From: Corythucha ciliata
Lineage: Eukaryota > Arthropoda > Insecta > Hemiptera > Tingidae
NCBI GenBank assembly: GCA_038030265.1
Contig: CM075939.1
Location: 33,337,253-33,401,252 of the forward strand
Direction: 5' to 3'
Length of the DNA: 64,000 bases
Within the stretch, counting starts at the first letter, position 1; each line of letters begins with the position of its first letter. Positions 45,042 to 55,929 of the stretch are shown here, piece after piece. A program made the translations under genes and the position numbers. Below the pieces are notes generated by a model that was given only the letters and a program-made list of their open reading frames with translations, was not told the DNA's origin and searched no databases.

Positions 45042-45180
45042 AGAGAAACATATAATTCAATGGGGCAATGCACACGTGCCGCGGCGACCAGTGTCGCGCG
45101 GTCATTGCGACACTTATCGCCGTGACCATACAGAAACATATAATTCAATGGGCAATGCACACGTGTCGCGGCGACCATAA
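45042..45180 (+). repeat. Tandem subterminal repeat, ~90 bp period
   Basis: AGAAACATATAATTCAATGG followed by GCAATGCACACGTG and CGCGGCGACCA occurs twice (about 45045-45090 and 45130-45178), with GCGACACTTATCGCCG between. Confidence 0.75.
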
Positions 45181-45509
45181 TGATCGCTGGCGACACTCGA
45201 AATGCTGTCGCAAGTTCCTGTGGGTCGCGCGACTTTATTTTCACCACTTGAAAACCTACCTTTTATACCAGGTGAACGCAACACCATTCTGGGGGTACAA
45301 ATAGGCCCTATCTACTAGGGGATATTATCTGTATTCTCCAAAGGCTTATTGTATCTCTACTACTCTACTAGGGTTCGCAATCTCTCATTGGCATTGTTGG
45401 TCCGTGGGATCTCGCAATCTTGTTCAGTTCCGAATGCTGGGGGGTGAAAATATATGTATACCTTTCCATGGGGTAGCCAGCGGGGGCAGAGGTGGGCAGT
45501 TGCCCTCCC

Positions 45510-46130
45510 CTAGAATCGAAATCGCAGATTTAGTGGTGCAAATGCCCACCTACCGGATTCCACCAAAACTTTTTGTATCTTTAATACTTTCGCTGGTCTT
45601 GCTCAGCAATGGAACCAATTTCTCGAATTTCACTCACTACTACACCAATATCGCGGGTTTTTTGTGGCAAGACCCCACCCACTTTCGTGTCTTTTACAAA
45701 CTAAAAAACCATTATCGCAGCTCTTCCTCACTGAAGACCCAATATCTCAGATTTCGATCAGCCATCAATTTTCCTAATTTTTCTTACCTAAAAAAAACAT
45801 TTTCCAAGATCTGGCTCATTGAAAAACAAAATTCTTAGATTTCTCTCTTTAAAAATCCAATTTTGCGGATTTTTACCACTGAAAAAAACCTTTTTCGCGT
45901 ATTGGTTTTACCAAAAAATCAATTTCGCAGATGTTTGTGACTGATCAACCAATTTCGTGGGGTGGCTTAATAATTTAGAAACCAATTTTACTGATTTTTC
46001 GCACTAAAACCTCATTTTCGCGGGTTTGACTCACCAAGAAATCAATTTCTCCAATTTCACTCTCTAAAAAACCTAATTTTGTAGATATTTTTCTCGCAAA
46101 AAAACATCTTCCTCAATTTGAGCCATGTAT
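45510..46130 (+). repeat. Degenerate satellite (type A), plus orientation
   Basis: Variants of ACCAATTTCNCGGATTT and ACTCACTNAAAAAACC recur every 30-40 bp. The 144-codon frame at 45404-45838 runs through it and is repeat-derived. Confidence 0.65.
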
Positions 46131-46600
46131 GAAAGTTATTTTTCAATTCTAGCCTCGAATTGGCGTTTTCCCCAATTTTGCCGCAAACAATTGCTTATTT
46201 TCAATCGATTAACCTCGAACTGGCGCCTTTTCTCAATATCAGCACCAAATCGAGCGAGCGCTATTTCTTTTTTAGCCGTGGTTAGGTGCTATTTCTCAAT
46301 TTTAGCCATCAATTGGGGTTTGCCTCAATTTCAGCCACAAAATGAGTGGTCCTTCTCATTTCTACGATCACTTTATTTTGTCACTTTTAGCCGTAAAACG
46401 AGCTCTATAAACCATGAATTAGCGTCTTTTCGTAATTTTGGCCCGGAACGTACACAGAGAAATCGCAAATTGGTGTTTTCAATGAGATTTATTTCTCAAG
46501 TTTACCCGTGAATCAGAGCTATTTCCGTTAGCCGTGAATGGGCGCTTTTCCTCAATCTTGTTAGCCGCAAAATGTCATTTTCTGAATTTCTCCTCGTGAG
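46130..46600 (+). repeat. Degenerate satellite (type B)
   Basis: Variants of CTCAATTTTAGCCNCGAATTGGCG recur every 30-45 bp. Similar units occur at 53756-54000. The 128-codon frame at 46125-46511 is repeat-derived. Confidence 0.65.
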
Positions 46601-47188
46601 CGAACGCTCCCCTCCCCCTCACGTTCCGCGCCTGGCTGCCCACCCCAAGATCACGCGCTGGCTACGCCCCTTACCGTTCTACTTTTGTATTTATTTATTT
46701 TTTAAATTCTTGCAGTATTACACTACTATATGATGGGCTTACTAGGGATTGGTGGTCTTAATTTTGTGCAGGGGTACTATAATGGAACTTGAGGGAGGGT
46801 TTCTGCCCAATAACACTTCCAAGTTGTTAATTTAACAGTTAATCAGACAGTAAGTAAGATCACCGTTCAGTTGAGCAGGTCCGGCTCCCTCTGGCGTGCA
46901 GGTGTTAGATGGTTGTTTTGCTGACTTATTCAACTGTGGGAATGTCCAGGTAGTTGTGGAGAACAATGTTTTTGGCGAACCTTGGTGCACCCGTTATGAG
47001 GCGAAGCGCTCTATTCTGCGAGGTCTGGTCCCTCTTTATTTGCATTTTGGTATAGCTGAGCCCAATGCAGAACAACTGTACTGGCATATCGGGCGCACTA
47101 TCGGCCCCCCTAGTTGAAAAAACTTCCTACAAAATCTTACCAGATAGCATATAAAAAGCGCTTCAATTCCTAGTAATCCCACAATGTT

Positions 47189-47487
47189 GAGGCGGCTCCA
47201 CACATGCGGTATTCGCCGAGCACCGAGCAACTCGGCGAATGCCGAGATAATCGTCTAGGTAATCGGCGAGTGGCGAGCTCGTTGATCCACACATTCGGAG
47301 TTCGTTCCGCGCATCGCTAGCCCCCTATATTCGTCTACTTTGAAGGGGGCAGAAAACCGACACTGGCCGGACATCCCCGAGCACGAGTATTCGGCATTCG
47401 CCAAGTACCGAGCACCCCTCCACACCGCTAGGAAATCGACGAGCATCTGCTCGGTGCTCGGCGAATACCGCATGTCTTTGGCACCTC
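47189..47487. mobile_element. ~300 bp foldback with GC-rich arms
   Basis: Left 47191-47229 (ACACATGCGGTATTCGCCGA, GCACCGAGCA) pairs with right 47448-47487 (TGCTCGGTGCTCGGCGAATA, CCGCATGT). TTGA lies next to both ends. Interior words such as CTCGGCGAATGCCGAG are themselves self-complementary. Confidence 0.7.
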
Positions 47488-48172
47488 TTGATGGCTGATG
47501 TGACAGAGAAATACCTCATGTCGTTCTACGAGTATTTATATCGACTGTCCCTCTGACGGCTGTCGATTACGTCTGAGAGAGCTTTTTCCTTTTCCTGGGT
47601 ATCTCTGCCGCGATTTGAGGTACCGTATGAGTGACGAGACTCTAAATGGCTTAAGCGGAGGAGTGTTTTATTTTATTTTGTATTGTTTCTTCACGTTCAA
47701 CTTATACAGCCCGTGTAGCACAATAATCGTCATTTGTGACCCTGGCTGAGTGGCGAATTAGCTTACGCTGTGTTCCGCCTAGGAGTCATTCTTAACCTAA
47801 AGGCGGCTTCAGACTATCGTGGTATGTCATTACACGAAAAAAATGTTTCGGCTGGTTTCGCCGGTAATGTTTCTTGTTATGAATCAACAATATAACAGCC
47901 TGTACGCACTAGAGCAGTGGTTTTCAACCTTTTGCCGCTCGCGACCCACTAAATTCGGCTATAATTTATTCGTGACCCATGTGCATGATATTACATGCTT
48001 GTATGAGGGAGGCTTTCTCCTAGCCCAAGAGGGCTTTCAGTGACTATACACGGTACTTCGATAGCCCAAACTCAACGGTGACTTCCACATTCACCATAGC
48101 AGAGAAAATTATAGCTGTCGAAAGCCCGATACATTTGGGTTTCACTGGTAAATGTTATTTGTATGTTACTTC

Positions 48173-48248
48173 TCAATAAATATTAATATCAATAAATATT
48201 AATATATTATATCAATAAATATTAATATATTATATCAATAAATATTAT
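48173..48248 (+). repeat. AT minisatellite
   Basis: Just over three tandem units built on CAATAAATATTAATATATTA with a ~23 bp period. Confidence 0.85.
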
Positions 48249-49739
48249 CCGAAAGTAATTGAAACTTTTTTCATTGTCTTGTCTGAGGTCCATTAAAGCA
48301 TGAATTGAAAGCCTCCTTCAAGGATCTTTCAAGGTTGTACGGATGAACCCAGTACTTTCTTTTTGATGCTAGTTTCCTATTGAGGTACTTGTAAGCTAAA
48401 ATTGAAGATATAACTTTCTTTTTGCGTTGTTCGGTGGTCCATTGCGAACGATGGCTAACGAAAAACTGTCCGGGTATTGGGTGTATGGTGTATGCGCCGT
48501 TGCTACGTAAACACACTTATGAAACTGTCGCGGCGGTAAATATCGCCGGTCACTACGACACTTATCGCTCGTGTGCATCGAAAAATAAATGGTCGCAGCG
48601 ATAATTGTCGCGACGACCACGCGACACTTATCGCTCGTGTGCACCGGCCCTTAGCCCAGACACTTGCAATTTCTACGAAATTAGGATCCGTCAAGTAGGA
48701 CGTAGGGGGCCATGTACCCACCAACCATTCACGACGATTGCACCCAAGATGCGGTGGTAGTGCAACAGCACCTCCGCTCCCGGCGAGGGGCGGTCCATCG
48801 TCTCCGTACTCGGCTCAATTGCCGGGCTGATGAGACTATTGGGATGCTTCATGGCCACGAAGCGCTGCGATCGTTCTAATCTAGTGAGGATTCAGTTATC
48901 AGTTCTGTATAATTTCCACACGGGGTGGGTATGTTTTTACCAAAGTAATTAATTAAATTATAAGGAATGAGTAATATTTTGAATCCGTTTGTTTCATATA
49001 GCTCCTGAGTATTGTTAATTTAATTACCAGCCATCATGGATCACACATGTTTGAGGAAGTAGGAGAAAGATGGGCAAAAGAGCTCTCAACTCCAGCTGAT
49101 TGCGTTATATGCCCAAGTCCAAGTGTCACAATAGAGCTGGTATACATACGCCGGACATTTCATTCCAATTTTTTCCCAAGAATCCGTTGGGCATAAAAAC
49201 AATGGAAAATAATCCTGTGGATGGGGGAGGACCGGAAAGTAAATACATAAATTTATGCTGTCATATGTTCGAAGTATTTTCTTCCAGAAGACTTCAGTGA
49301 CCAAGTGATTATTAATGTTACATGATCATGATCCGTGCTGTGCATGCACGGATGGGGGGCCATGGCCCCTCTCTTGGAGTCGAGGTCATTCAGAAATTGT
49401 TGATGCTCAAATGAGGAATACAGCCGGTTCCTACCCAAAGCTCAACAGATTGGCCGCCAGCGTACCTTCAAGCCACGGCGTAACGATGGATTGTCCGTGA
49501 TTCATCGTTCCCACGGAGACAAAACGGACGATTTTTGAGGGCCGTATTCATAGTCGTCACTCAAGCTGGATATTTGCTTAAGCGACTTCAAATCGGTTGT
49601 TTTAGTGAATTATCTGTTATGAGTCGAAATAAGCGATTACTCAGCCTTAAAGACGACTGTGAACATGGGCCTGAGTCTCACTTCTCTTCTTTCATGGCCG
49701 TGGTTGCGTCAATGGCAATAACCCAAGGATGTCACCCTT

Positions 49740-50580
49740 AAACCCCCATTTCGTGGGTTGGACCGAACTTCACGGATTGTCACACTCACAGATCCCAATC
49801 ACGCGGGTTTTGCTCTCTTAAAGAAGCCAATTTCGCAGAATCGACGTCAAGAAGCCAATTTCTCGGGGTTGGCTCATTCAAAGAATCAATTCCATGGTTT
49901 CGGTTCCTTCAATAAGGCGATTACGTGGGGCGGGGGAGGCATGTTTAAAATCAAAATTTCGTTGATTTGGCACTGACATATTAATCCAATTTCGTGGTTT
50001 TAGTTGCTTCAAGAACCAAATTTGCTCCTTTGAGAACAACATACGCCGGTTTGTCCCTTGGAATAACGCAATTTCATGGACTGGCGTTTCAGAAACCCAT
50101 TTCGAGGGGTTGACTCCCTTGGTATAGACCATTTCACGGATTTCAGACTTTTAAAAAAATGAACATTTTCCGGGTGTTGCCTCATTTTAAAAAGGAATTT
50201 CCCGACCCCAGTGCTTATCAAAACCAAAATTTCAGAGATACGTGGACCATTCATTACCATTGTGGGATTTAGCCGTCCCGTTCTCTTCCAAAAAGAAATT
50301 TCACGGAGTTGCATTATTATAAGAACAATTTCGCGGGGATGGGTCACCCAAAAATTCAATTTTTCGGGATCTTGAAAATAATTTTGCGCTTTCGACCCCA
50401 TCAGGGTTGGCTTAGTCAAATGACCAATTTTGCAGGGCTGGCTCATTAAAATAACTGAATCGCTAATTTTACGCATTAAAAAACAGTATTGCTGATTTAA
50501 TGCTTCCAAAACCCAAAATTGCACAGAACTGGCCTTTTTAGAAACCCTGAATTTCTTGGGTTTGGCTCATTTGAAACTCA
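49740..50580 (+). repeat. Degenerate satellite (type A), plus orientation
   Basis: Variants of CCAATTTCGCGGGTTGGCTC and TTCAAAGAANCAATT recur at 30-45 bp. The minus-strand 171-codon frame (50009-50524) is repeat-derived, not a gene. Confidence 0.7.
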
Positions 50581-51163
50581 TTCTGCTGCTATCCGAGAAT
50601 GAACCGGGTGTCATCAGCACCAAGTGTCCATATATTTGGTCCATTTGCCAGTATTTTGGTCTCTAGTGTCGACCCAGTATTTTTCACTGCCATTAGGGCA
50701 GTTGGTTGATAGGAGGCCGAACGTTTTGGAATCACAAAAAAAAAAAAATAATAATAATAATTTATAATTTAAGCTACATGCATTGGACCAGGGAACGCAT
50801 TTGACACGGCGAACATGTAGAACTTGTGTTCTCGCGGGATTTTTCTTTACAAACAGTACCTGGCCCTACATTTTTTTAAAGTTAACTCTCAACTGCCTTT
50901 TTCAAGTGGAATAATCGAAAAAAGTTGTATTTCTTAATAAGAAAAAAAAAGTTGATAAATGTTATATTTTTAGGGTTTTGGCTTTTTTCTTCTTCTACTT
51001 CTTCGTTTCCTGAGCTTTCGCCTTCTTGTGCTGAAGGCATCGTCAGAGAACTTTTTTGGGTTTTTTTATTTTAAATTATAGACATGTGACGAATGGAGGG
51101 GTGTCAATTTCTTCTTGCTGATTAGAAAATTTGTTGTTGATGGCAACTGAGAATGTCTTCTGG

Positions 51164-51430
51164 TCATCTTCTTTTCAAGTTTGCAATCAGTGGTCTCCAG
51201 GCATGTGGTACATGAATTCCTTCATCTCTGTTGAAGTTTTCTTTTTTCTTTATTTCGATGGCTTCTCGAATTTTTCGTTTCTTCCACGAACTTTCAATGG
51301 CCAGTATTTTGGTATCTTCAAATTTGATGACGTGTGATTGTCCGCTGTACACGTGTTCAGCTATTGCTGATTTTTCAATATTGCGGTGTTTTACGGCTGA
51401 CATGTGTTCTTTCATTCTTGTTTCGAAGAG
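51164..51430 (-). pseudogene. Penelope GIY-YIG endonuclease C-terminus, left arm
   Basis: On the minus strand, from the centre outward: FETRMKEHMSAVKHRN, KSAIAEHVYSGQSHVIKFED, ESSWKKRKIREAIEIKK and VPHAWRPLIANLKRR then a stop. These are the RxKEH and His/Glu regions of the Penelope GIY-YIG nuclease. The GIY and YIG strands are missing because the arm is truncated at the centre. The reading beyond the centre belongs to the opposite arm and has no meaning. Confidence 0.85.
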
Positions 51431-51437
51431 TCTTCGA

Positions 51438-51704
51438 AACGTCAAAACAAGAATGAAAGAACACATGTCAGCCGTAAAACACCGCAATATTGAAAAATCA
51501 GCAATAGCTGAACACGTGTACAGCGGACAATCACACGTCATCAAATTTGAAGATACCAAAATACTGGCCATTGAAAGTTCGTGGAAGAAACGAAAAATTC
51601 GAGAAGCCATCGAAATAAAGAAAAAAGAAAACTTCAACAGAGATGAAGGAATTCATGTACCACATGCCTGGAGACCACTGATTGCAAACTTGAAAAGAAG
51701 ATGA
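51438..51704 (+). pseudogene. Penelope GIY-YIG endonuclease C-terminus, right arm
   Basis: The same peptide as the left arm, reading rightward to a stop at 51702-51704. The two arms give the same peptide away from the centre, so the duplication is recent or maintained by conversion. Confidence 0.85.
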
Positions 51705-52325
51705 CCAGAAGACATTCTCAGTTGCCATCAACAACAAATTTTCTAATCAGCAAGAAGAAATTGACACCCCTCCATTCGTCACATGTCTATAATTTAAAAT
51801 AAAAAAACCCAAAAAAGTTCTCTGACGATGCCTTCAGCACAAGAAGGCGAAAGCTCAGGAAACGAAGAAGTAGAAGAAGAAAAAAGCCAAAACCCTAAAA
51901 ATATAACATTTATCAAGTATTATGGCTTAAAAACTGATAATATTAATAAAAAAAAAGTTTTAATTTGGATTGCATAGACTGATCCCGTAGGAATTTTCCT
52001 CCATGTATCCTCACTAATTTACTTCACCATAAATCCGCAAGGGGGCAGACTCTTTGATGGGATATCCCAATAGGACCGAGTAGCCCTGGTGGCTGAAGGT
52101 CGAAACGGAGACTGGACCGCACCTGGGGTGTAATCGTCGTGAATGTTAGGTGAGTACATGGCTCCCTACATCCAGTCGGTTCTAATTTGAATGGAAAATC
52201 AGGTTATTATTTGGATTTATTCAGATTTTAGTTAATCATTTCTATTTTCGAGAATGAAGTTAAGGACAAGTTATTGTTTAAATAATGTAGGTATAATAGG
52301 TGATAATTACCCGGGTGTCCCTCAC

Positions 52326-52862
52326 ATATTAGGGAGTTATTGCATAACCGTCTGACAGTTAACGTTAACGGTTATCTGACGTCATGATAAGTGTGAAATT
52401 CAAATTTTGAGTTTAAGCGATAATCACAAACGTTTGATGACTGGGGGGGGGGGGGTTGTAATAGAAAATTGAAACACTGTCTTAGCTGTCTTACTTAGCT
52501 GTCAAAGTAAATCTCATCTCGTCTAACATGTGTTTCACTTTTCTATTACAACCCCCCAGTACGAGGAGGGTTTTATTAATTTATTTGAAGCAATTAAGAC
52601 CCGTTTTCACCTACAAAGTTTAGAATTGATCGCGATTAGTTGCTATTAACGACCATAATATTTCTGATAAAAAATGCTATTGTAATCGTGATTAGTTGTG
52701 GTGAAAACTGTCCTAAGTGCATCTATGCCCTACCATTTGTTCATATTTTAGCGCAACTATTATTTGCAATAACTCTTTTTCCACCGATACAAACGGCTAC
52801 GTTTATGGTGATGTCACATAACCGTAAACGTTAAGCGTCAGACGGCTATGCAATAACTCTCT
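52326..52862. mobile_element. TIR element ~537 bp (outer of a nested pair)
   Basis: GAGTTATTGCATAACCGTCT at the left pairs with GACGGCTATGCAATAACTC at the right. The ~50 bp arms continue through TTAACGTTAACGGTTAT / ATAACCGTAAACGTTAA and GACGTCA / TGATGTC. No transposase is encoded. A second foldback lies inside. Confidence 0.75.
52441..52559. mobile_element. Foldback ~119 bp (inner of a nested pair)
   Basis: CTGGGGGG(G)n TTGTAATAGAAAA and GAAACAC at the left pair with GTGTTTCACTTTTCTATTAC and AACCCCCCAG at the right; arms are ~32 bp. The left G run is expanded to 14. Confidence 0.8.
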
Positions 52863-52864
52863 AT

Positions 52865-53755
52865 TACTTTTTTAAATAACCGTTCATTTAATATCACTAT
52901 AAAGATGATTATAATATTGAATTATAGTTATCGACAATACGTCAGGCTCTATAACTCATAAAATGGGGAATTTGCACATTTTTCAAGCACTGGTGTTTCT
53001 TGAAGAGGGCTCTTCAACAAGGCAATTGCTCACATTAAACATTAAAATCAATCAAGGGATTTTTTAGAGCGAATTTTTAAAAATTTTGATTGGGGGGTTT
53101 GATTACGTCAAAGAGCAGTGAATGAAATGAATGGTGTTGGGAAGAGGGGGAAAGACGCGTTTTCTGGGGGTCAATTTCTCTTGTCATTTGTAATCAAAAC
53201 ATTTTAGAGTTCCTCAAATGCTTCACAACTGCACATTGACGTCATTTCCCCTCGCACGATCCATTCTCTCCTGAAGAACTTTGAAATGCATTTAAAAATC
53301 ACCTGACGCACTACCGCAACTACCGTTGACATCCTTCTGTCCATGTGCCTATTCACCGGTATACTTTTCTCCCAAATCGGGCATTCATGCAAGTTCCCCA
53401 TTGTTAATGTGCTTTCTTCAAGCACAAGACACTAGGAAGCTGGTTGATATTACCCGAATTGCAGATTGTATGTGATCACCCCTTCCCATTGCATTAGTTA
53501 GTAATTTGAGGTCGATTGCTTGCTCGACTGGGAATAAAAAGAGGACCATTGGAAAGCAACCATTCAAAGTTTTGGTAACTCTGAAATATCAAGCACCGAA
53601 GCCCGGAGCCGGAATGTAAATTTCAATAGGCCCCCGCCATACAGAACGCGAATTCACGCGCGGACCGGTACGCTCACCAAAAAATCATGTCAACGGGGTA
53701 AACCATTTTGGTCGTTCGCTTTCATGAGCAGGCAGGGTCTGAATAAAATAGGAAT
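52865..53755. other. No gene seen
   Basis: The minus-strand 73-codon frame at 53204-53425 has no recognisable domain. No repeat structure was identified. Confidence 0.4.
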
Positions 53756-54000
53756 GTAATTTTTACGTTGCATTAATTTACGGTCTTTTCTCAATTTTGG
53801 CCGCACAAACGGTCCAGGAACCTCGAATTAGCGTTTTCTCAATTTTAGCCGCGGGAATTAGAGGTTTAAAGTATTCAAACTTGAACCCCGTATAATTATC
53901 ATTTATTCTTCATTACTGCCGAGATTCAGGACTTTCCCTCAATTTCGATTGGATATTTTCTCAATCTGAGCGGCGAGTTACCGCTTTTAATGCTGAGATT
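53756..54000 (+). repeat. Degenerate satellite (type B), short array
   Basis: TTTTCTCAATTTTGGCCGC, GAATTAGCGTTTTCTCAATT and TTAGCCGCGGGAATTAG are type B units as at 46130-46600. Confidence 0.6.
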
Positions 54001-54524
54001 GATATTTTCGGGTATTTTCGTTAGTATTAAAAGAATATCGATTGCAGAGAAACGAGCCACTTTGCATTCGATTAAGCGCCAAAGACTATTCCAGAAATGA
54101 CGTCTACGTCAACTGCATTACTGGACGTGAGGATTTTTTGGGAACATTTAATGTAAGTCAAAAACAAAGTTTTTTGGTACAATTTACTTCTTAACTCAAA
54201 AACTAATTGTCGGACGGACTTGGGGTTAATTTTTATCTACTCGGCACACAAAACTACGAAGGATTTGACCTCCCCTTTTGGGCAAATTTCGTCACTCGTT
54301 GTAGTGATGCAAGCGCGTACCAATAAATCCTTCCGGAGGGGGCGATTTCGGCAGTCCGCAGCCTACTATGGTCCGGCGGGGGACGGGTGTTGCAATGAAT
54401 GCCCTTCGTTTCGCTTTGATTTCGCAAAAATGTGGCTAAAAACGGCCTCCTGGAGGGGGCGATCCACCTACAGCCCCCCTCTGGGTACGCCACTGTAGCG
54501 ATGAGTTGGCCAACGTCTACGTCG

Positions 54525-54805
54525 TTAAATTCAAATTCAAATGAAATTTATTTGCACACAGACAAAAATCCTAGTGCCAGCTCCCAAAAGTAAGGGTAAG
54601 AGCAGAACGCGGAGGTCGGAGGCTCGCTTGAGGGTGAGGGTCGATGGCGATGCCTATCGCGATAGCTATCCACACAAACAAGAACGTTCAATAGTGAGGG
54701 ACTGCACAGAACAAAGAGGCAGGAGCGAAGCTAGCGGGCTCGCTGTGGGGTCGATGATTTTGTTTTTCAAACTTATTTGATCCTAGGAGGTCGCGGTCGC
54801 TAGCT
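54525..54805 (-). repeat. Retroelement-like 3' end and inverted repeat partner
   Basis: The minus strand reads TGCAAATAAATTTCATTTG then ATTTGAATTT, which looks like a LINE 3' tail with AATAAA. Positions 54590-54660 are the inverse of about 56020-56085 (AAGGGTAAGAGCAGAACGCG, CTCGCTTGAGGGTGAGGGTC). GGTCGCGGTCGCTAGC near 54790 is the inverse of about 55945. Confidence 0.6.
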
Positions 54806-55080
54806 CATCCATGCATCCTCATTCCTGATTGGGCCGTTTGAAAGGCGTTACCCTCAACTTGTTTTTGCTCACGTTTTCTCCTGAGAGGAGAGACCACTCT
54901 ACAAAAATGCTTGCGCAAGCAATTTTAAGTACAGTTCAATTGTGGTTTTTAAAATAAAAACCTTTTTTCTGTCGTTCCTATAAAAGTGGAAGAAACGGAA
55001 GGCTTTCACAAGGACGGGATGAGAAAGGCTGATTCTTAACTTTGAACTAGATGGCATAGTAGTAGAGAGACCGGATTATA
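54806..55080. other. No feature seen
   Basis: Spacer without ORF or repeat signal. Confidence 0.4.
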
Positions 55081-55862
55081 TACGCAAATAAAAAAGATGA
55101 ATATATGCATGCAAATATGCACATTATTCCTCGAAATATGCATCGAAAATTCGGAAATATACACTGAAAAGTAAGTAGAAAATATGCACTTGGATTTGGA
55201 GCCAAACAGATGCCAGGGTAGGGCAACTATATAATTGCCTAGTTGCAGTGAACGCATCGTCCATCTTGGGGTAAGAATATTGATAAAATTGTATGCGAAT
55301 AGAGGTGGAAATACTGTCGAGAAGCCCAGCCCTACCTATAGCCCAAAAAGGCGGTGAGTTCACTTGGTTTTCAGGTTCTCTAGCCGGGGAGAAAAGTTCC
55401 GGGCCGAATCTGCCATCTATAAATTCATGAACACGCCGAAGTGACCGTCCCTACCATTGAGTTGAGAGAGAGCGAGCTTCACCTTCCTGGGCTTATGGAC
55501 TTGAGAATATTTTTTAGAGCTTCTTTCCTTTCTTTTTCTTGCATATTCCCGTATTTTCCAAGAAAAAAGTGCCGAAATATGCATCATAATAGAAGAAACA
55601 TTAAGAAAAATCATCTAAACATTATGCAATTACATATGCAGAATATGCATTTGCATAAAATCCGGCCTACACGTCTAATTGCGTTTTCTATTTACATAAA
55701 ATTCCGCTCTGGAGCCGAGCATTTCCACCCGTCTTCTCCGTTACCACATGATATAATTCAGAGAAGACGGGGGGAAGTGCTCGCCTTCAGAGCAGAATTT
55801 TATGGAAAACGCTATAAATATGCAATTACATATGCAGATATGCATTTGCATGTAATCCGACC
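55080..55862. repeat. Region enriched in ATATGCA motifs
   Basis: About ten ATATGCA occurrences lie in ~780 bp, often as ATATGCATTTGCAT or AAATATGCA. A 44 bp direct repeat (about 55623-55668 and 55819-55862) built on TATGCAATTACATATGCAG flanks the hairpin MITE copy 2. Confidence 0.6.
55681..55812. mobile_element. Hairpin MITE, copy 2
   Basis: Same family as 11511-11645: CATAAAATTCCGCTCTGGAG, CCGAGCATTTCCACCCGTCT, loop CATGATATAATTC, and inverse arm AGAAGACGG...GAATTTTATG. The terminal GCGTTTTC and GAAAACGC are inverted. Confidence 0.8.
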
Positions 55863-55929
55863 TTTAAGTAGTACATTACCAGGATGCAGCAAGTCTCACA
55901 GCGTTCAGGACCTAGTTTAGTGTTTAGAA

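Larger units (their letters stand above)
44979..48650. mobile_element. Pair of 60 bp terminal inverted repeats, 3.7 kb apart
   Basis: Left 44979-45039 and right 48591-48650 are near-perfect inverses, beginning GGGCC(C)GGTGCACACGAGCG and continuing ATAAGTGTCGCG with further CGCGACAATTATCGC. The interior has tandem subunits (45042-45180), satellites (45510-46600), a foldback (47189-47487) and an AT minisatellite, but no transposase. It may be one composite element or two related MITE ends. Confidence 0.6.
50954..51914. mobile_element. Penelope-like palindrome (PLE-2), ~470 bp arms
   Basis: Two near-identical arms are inverted about 51434: ~470 bp left, ~470 bp right, with a ~20 bp self-complementary spacer (CGAAGAGTCTTCG). 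Each arm holds the C-terminal part of a Penelope GIY-YIG endonuclease reading outward, followed by a 3' tail with TCTGACGATGCCTTC, AGCACAA and GAAGGCGAAAG. Positions pair with one constant offset over nearly the whole length. Confidence 0.9.
48695..52176. mobile_element. Inverted repeat pair ~60 bp, 3.5 kb apart
   Basis: Left 48695-48755 (GGGGGCCATGTACCCACC, CATTCACGACGATTGCACCC) is inverted at 52118-52176 (GGGTGTAATCGTCGTGAATG, GAGTACATGGCTCCCTAC). The interval contains a type A satellite and the PLE-2 palindrome, but no transposase. It may be a composite element or two oppositely oriented copies of a short repeat. Confidence 0.5.

Noticed and set aside
45404..46511. 144- and 128-codon plus-strand open frames
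   Set aside because: Both run through type A/B satellite units and show no domain.
50009..50524. 171-codon minus-strand open frame
   Set aside because: It lies wholly in a type A satellite and its peptide is repetitive; long openness comes from stop-poor repeat units.
51164..51704. Two 157-codon frames on opposite strands taken as genes
   Set aside because: They are the two arms of one Penelope palindrome; only the outward-reading endonuclease C-termini are meaningful.
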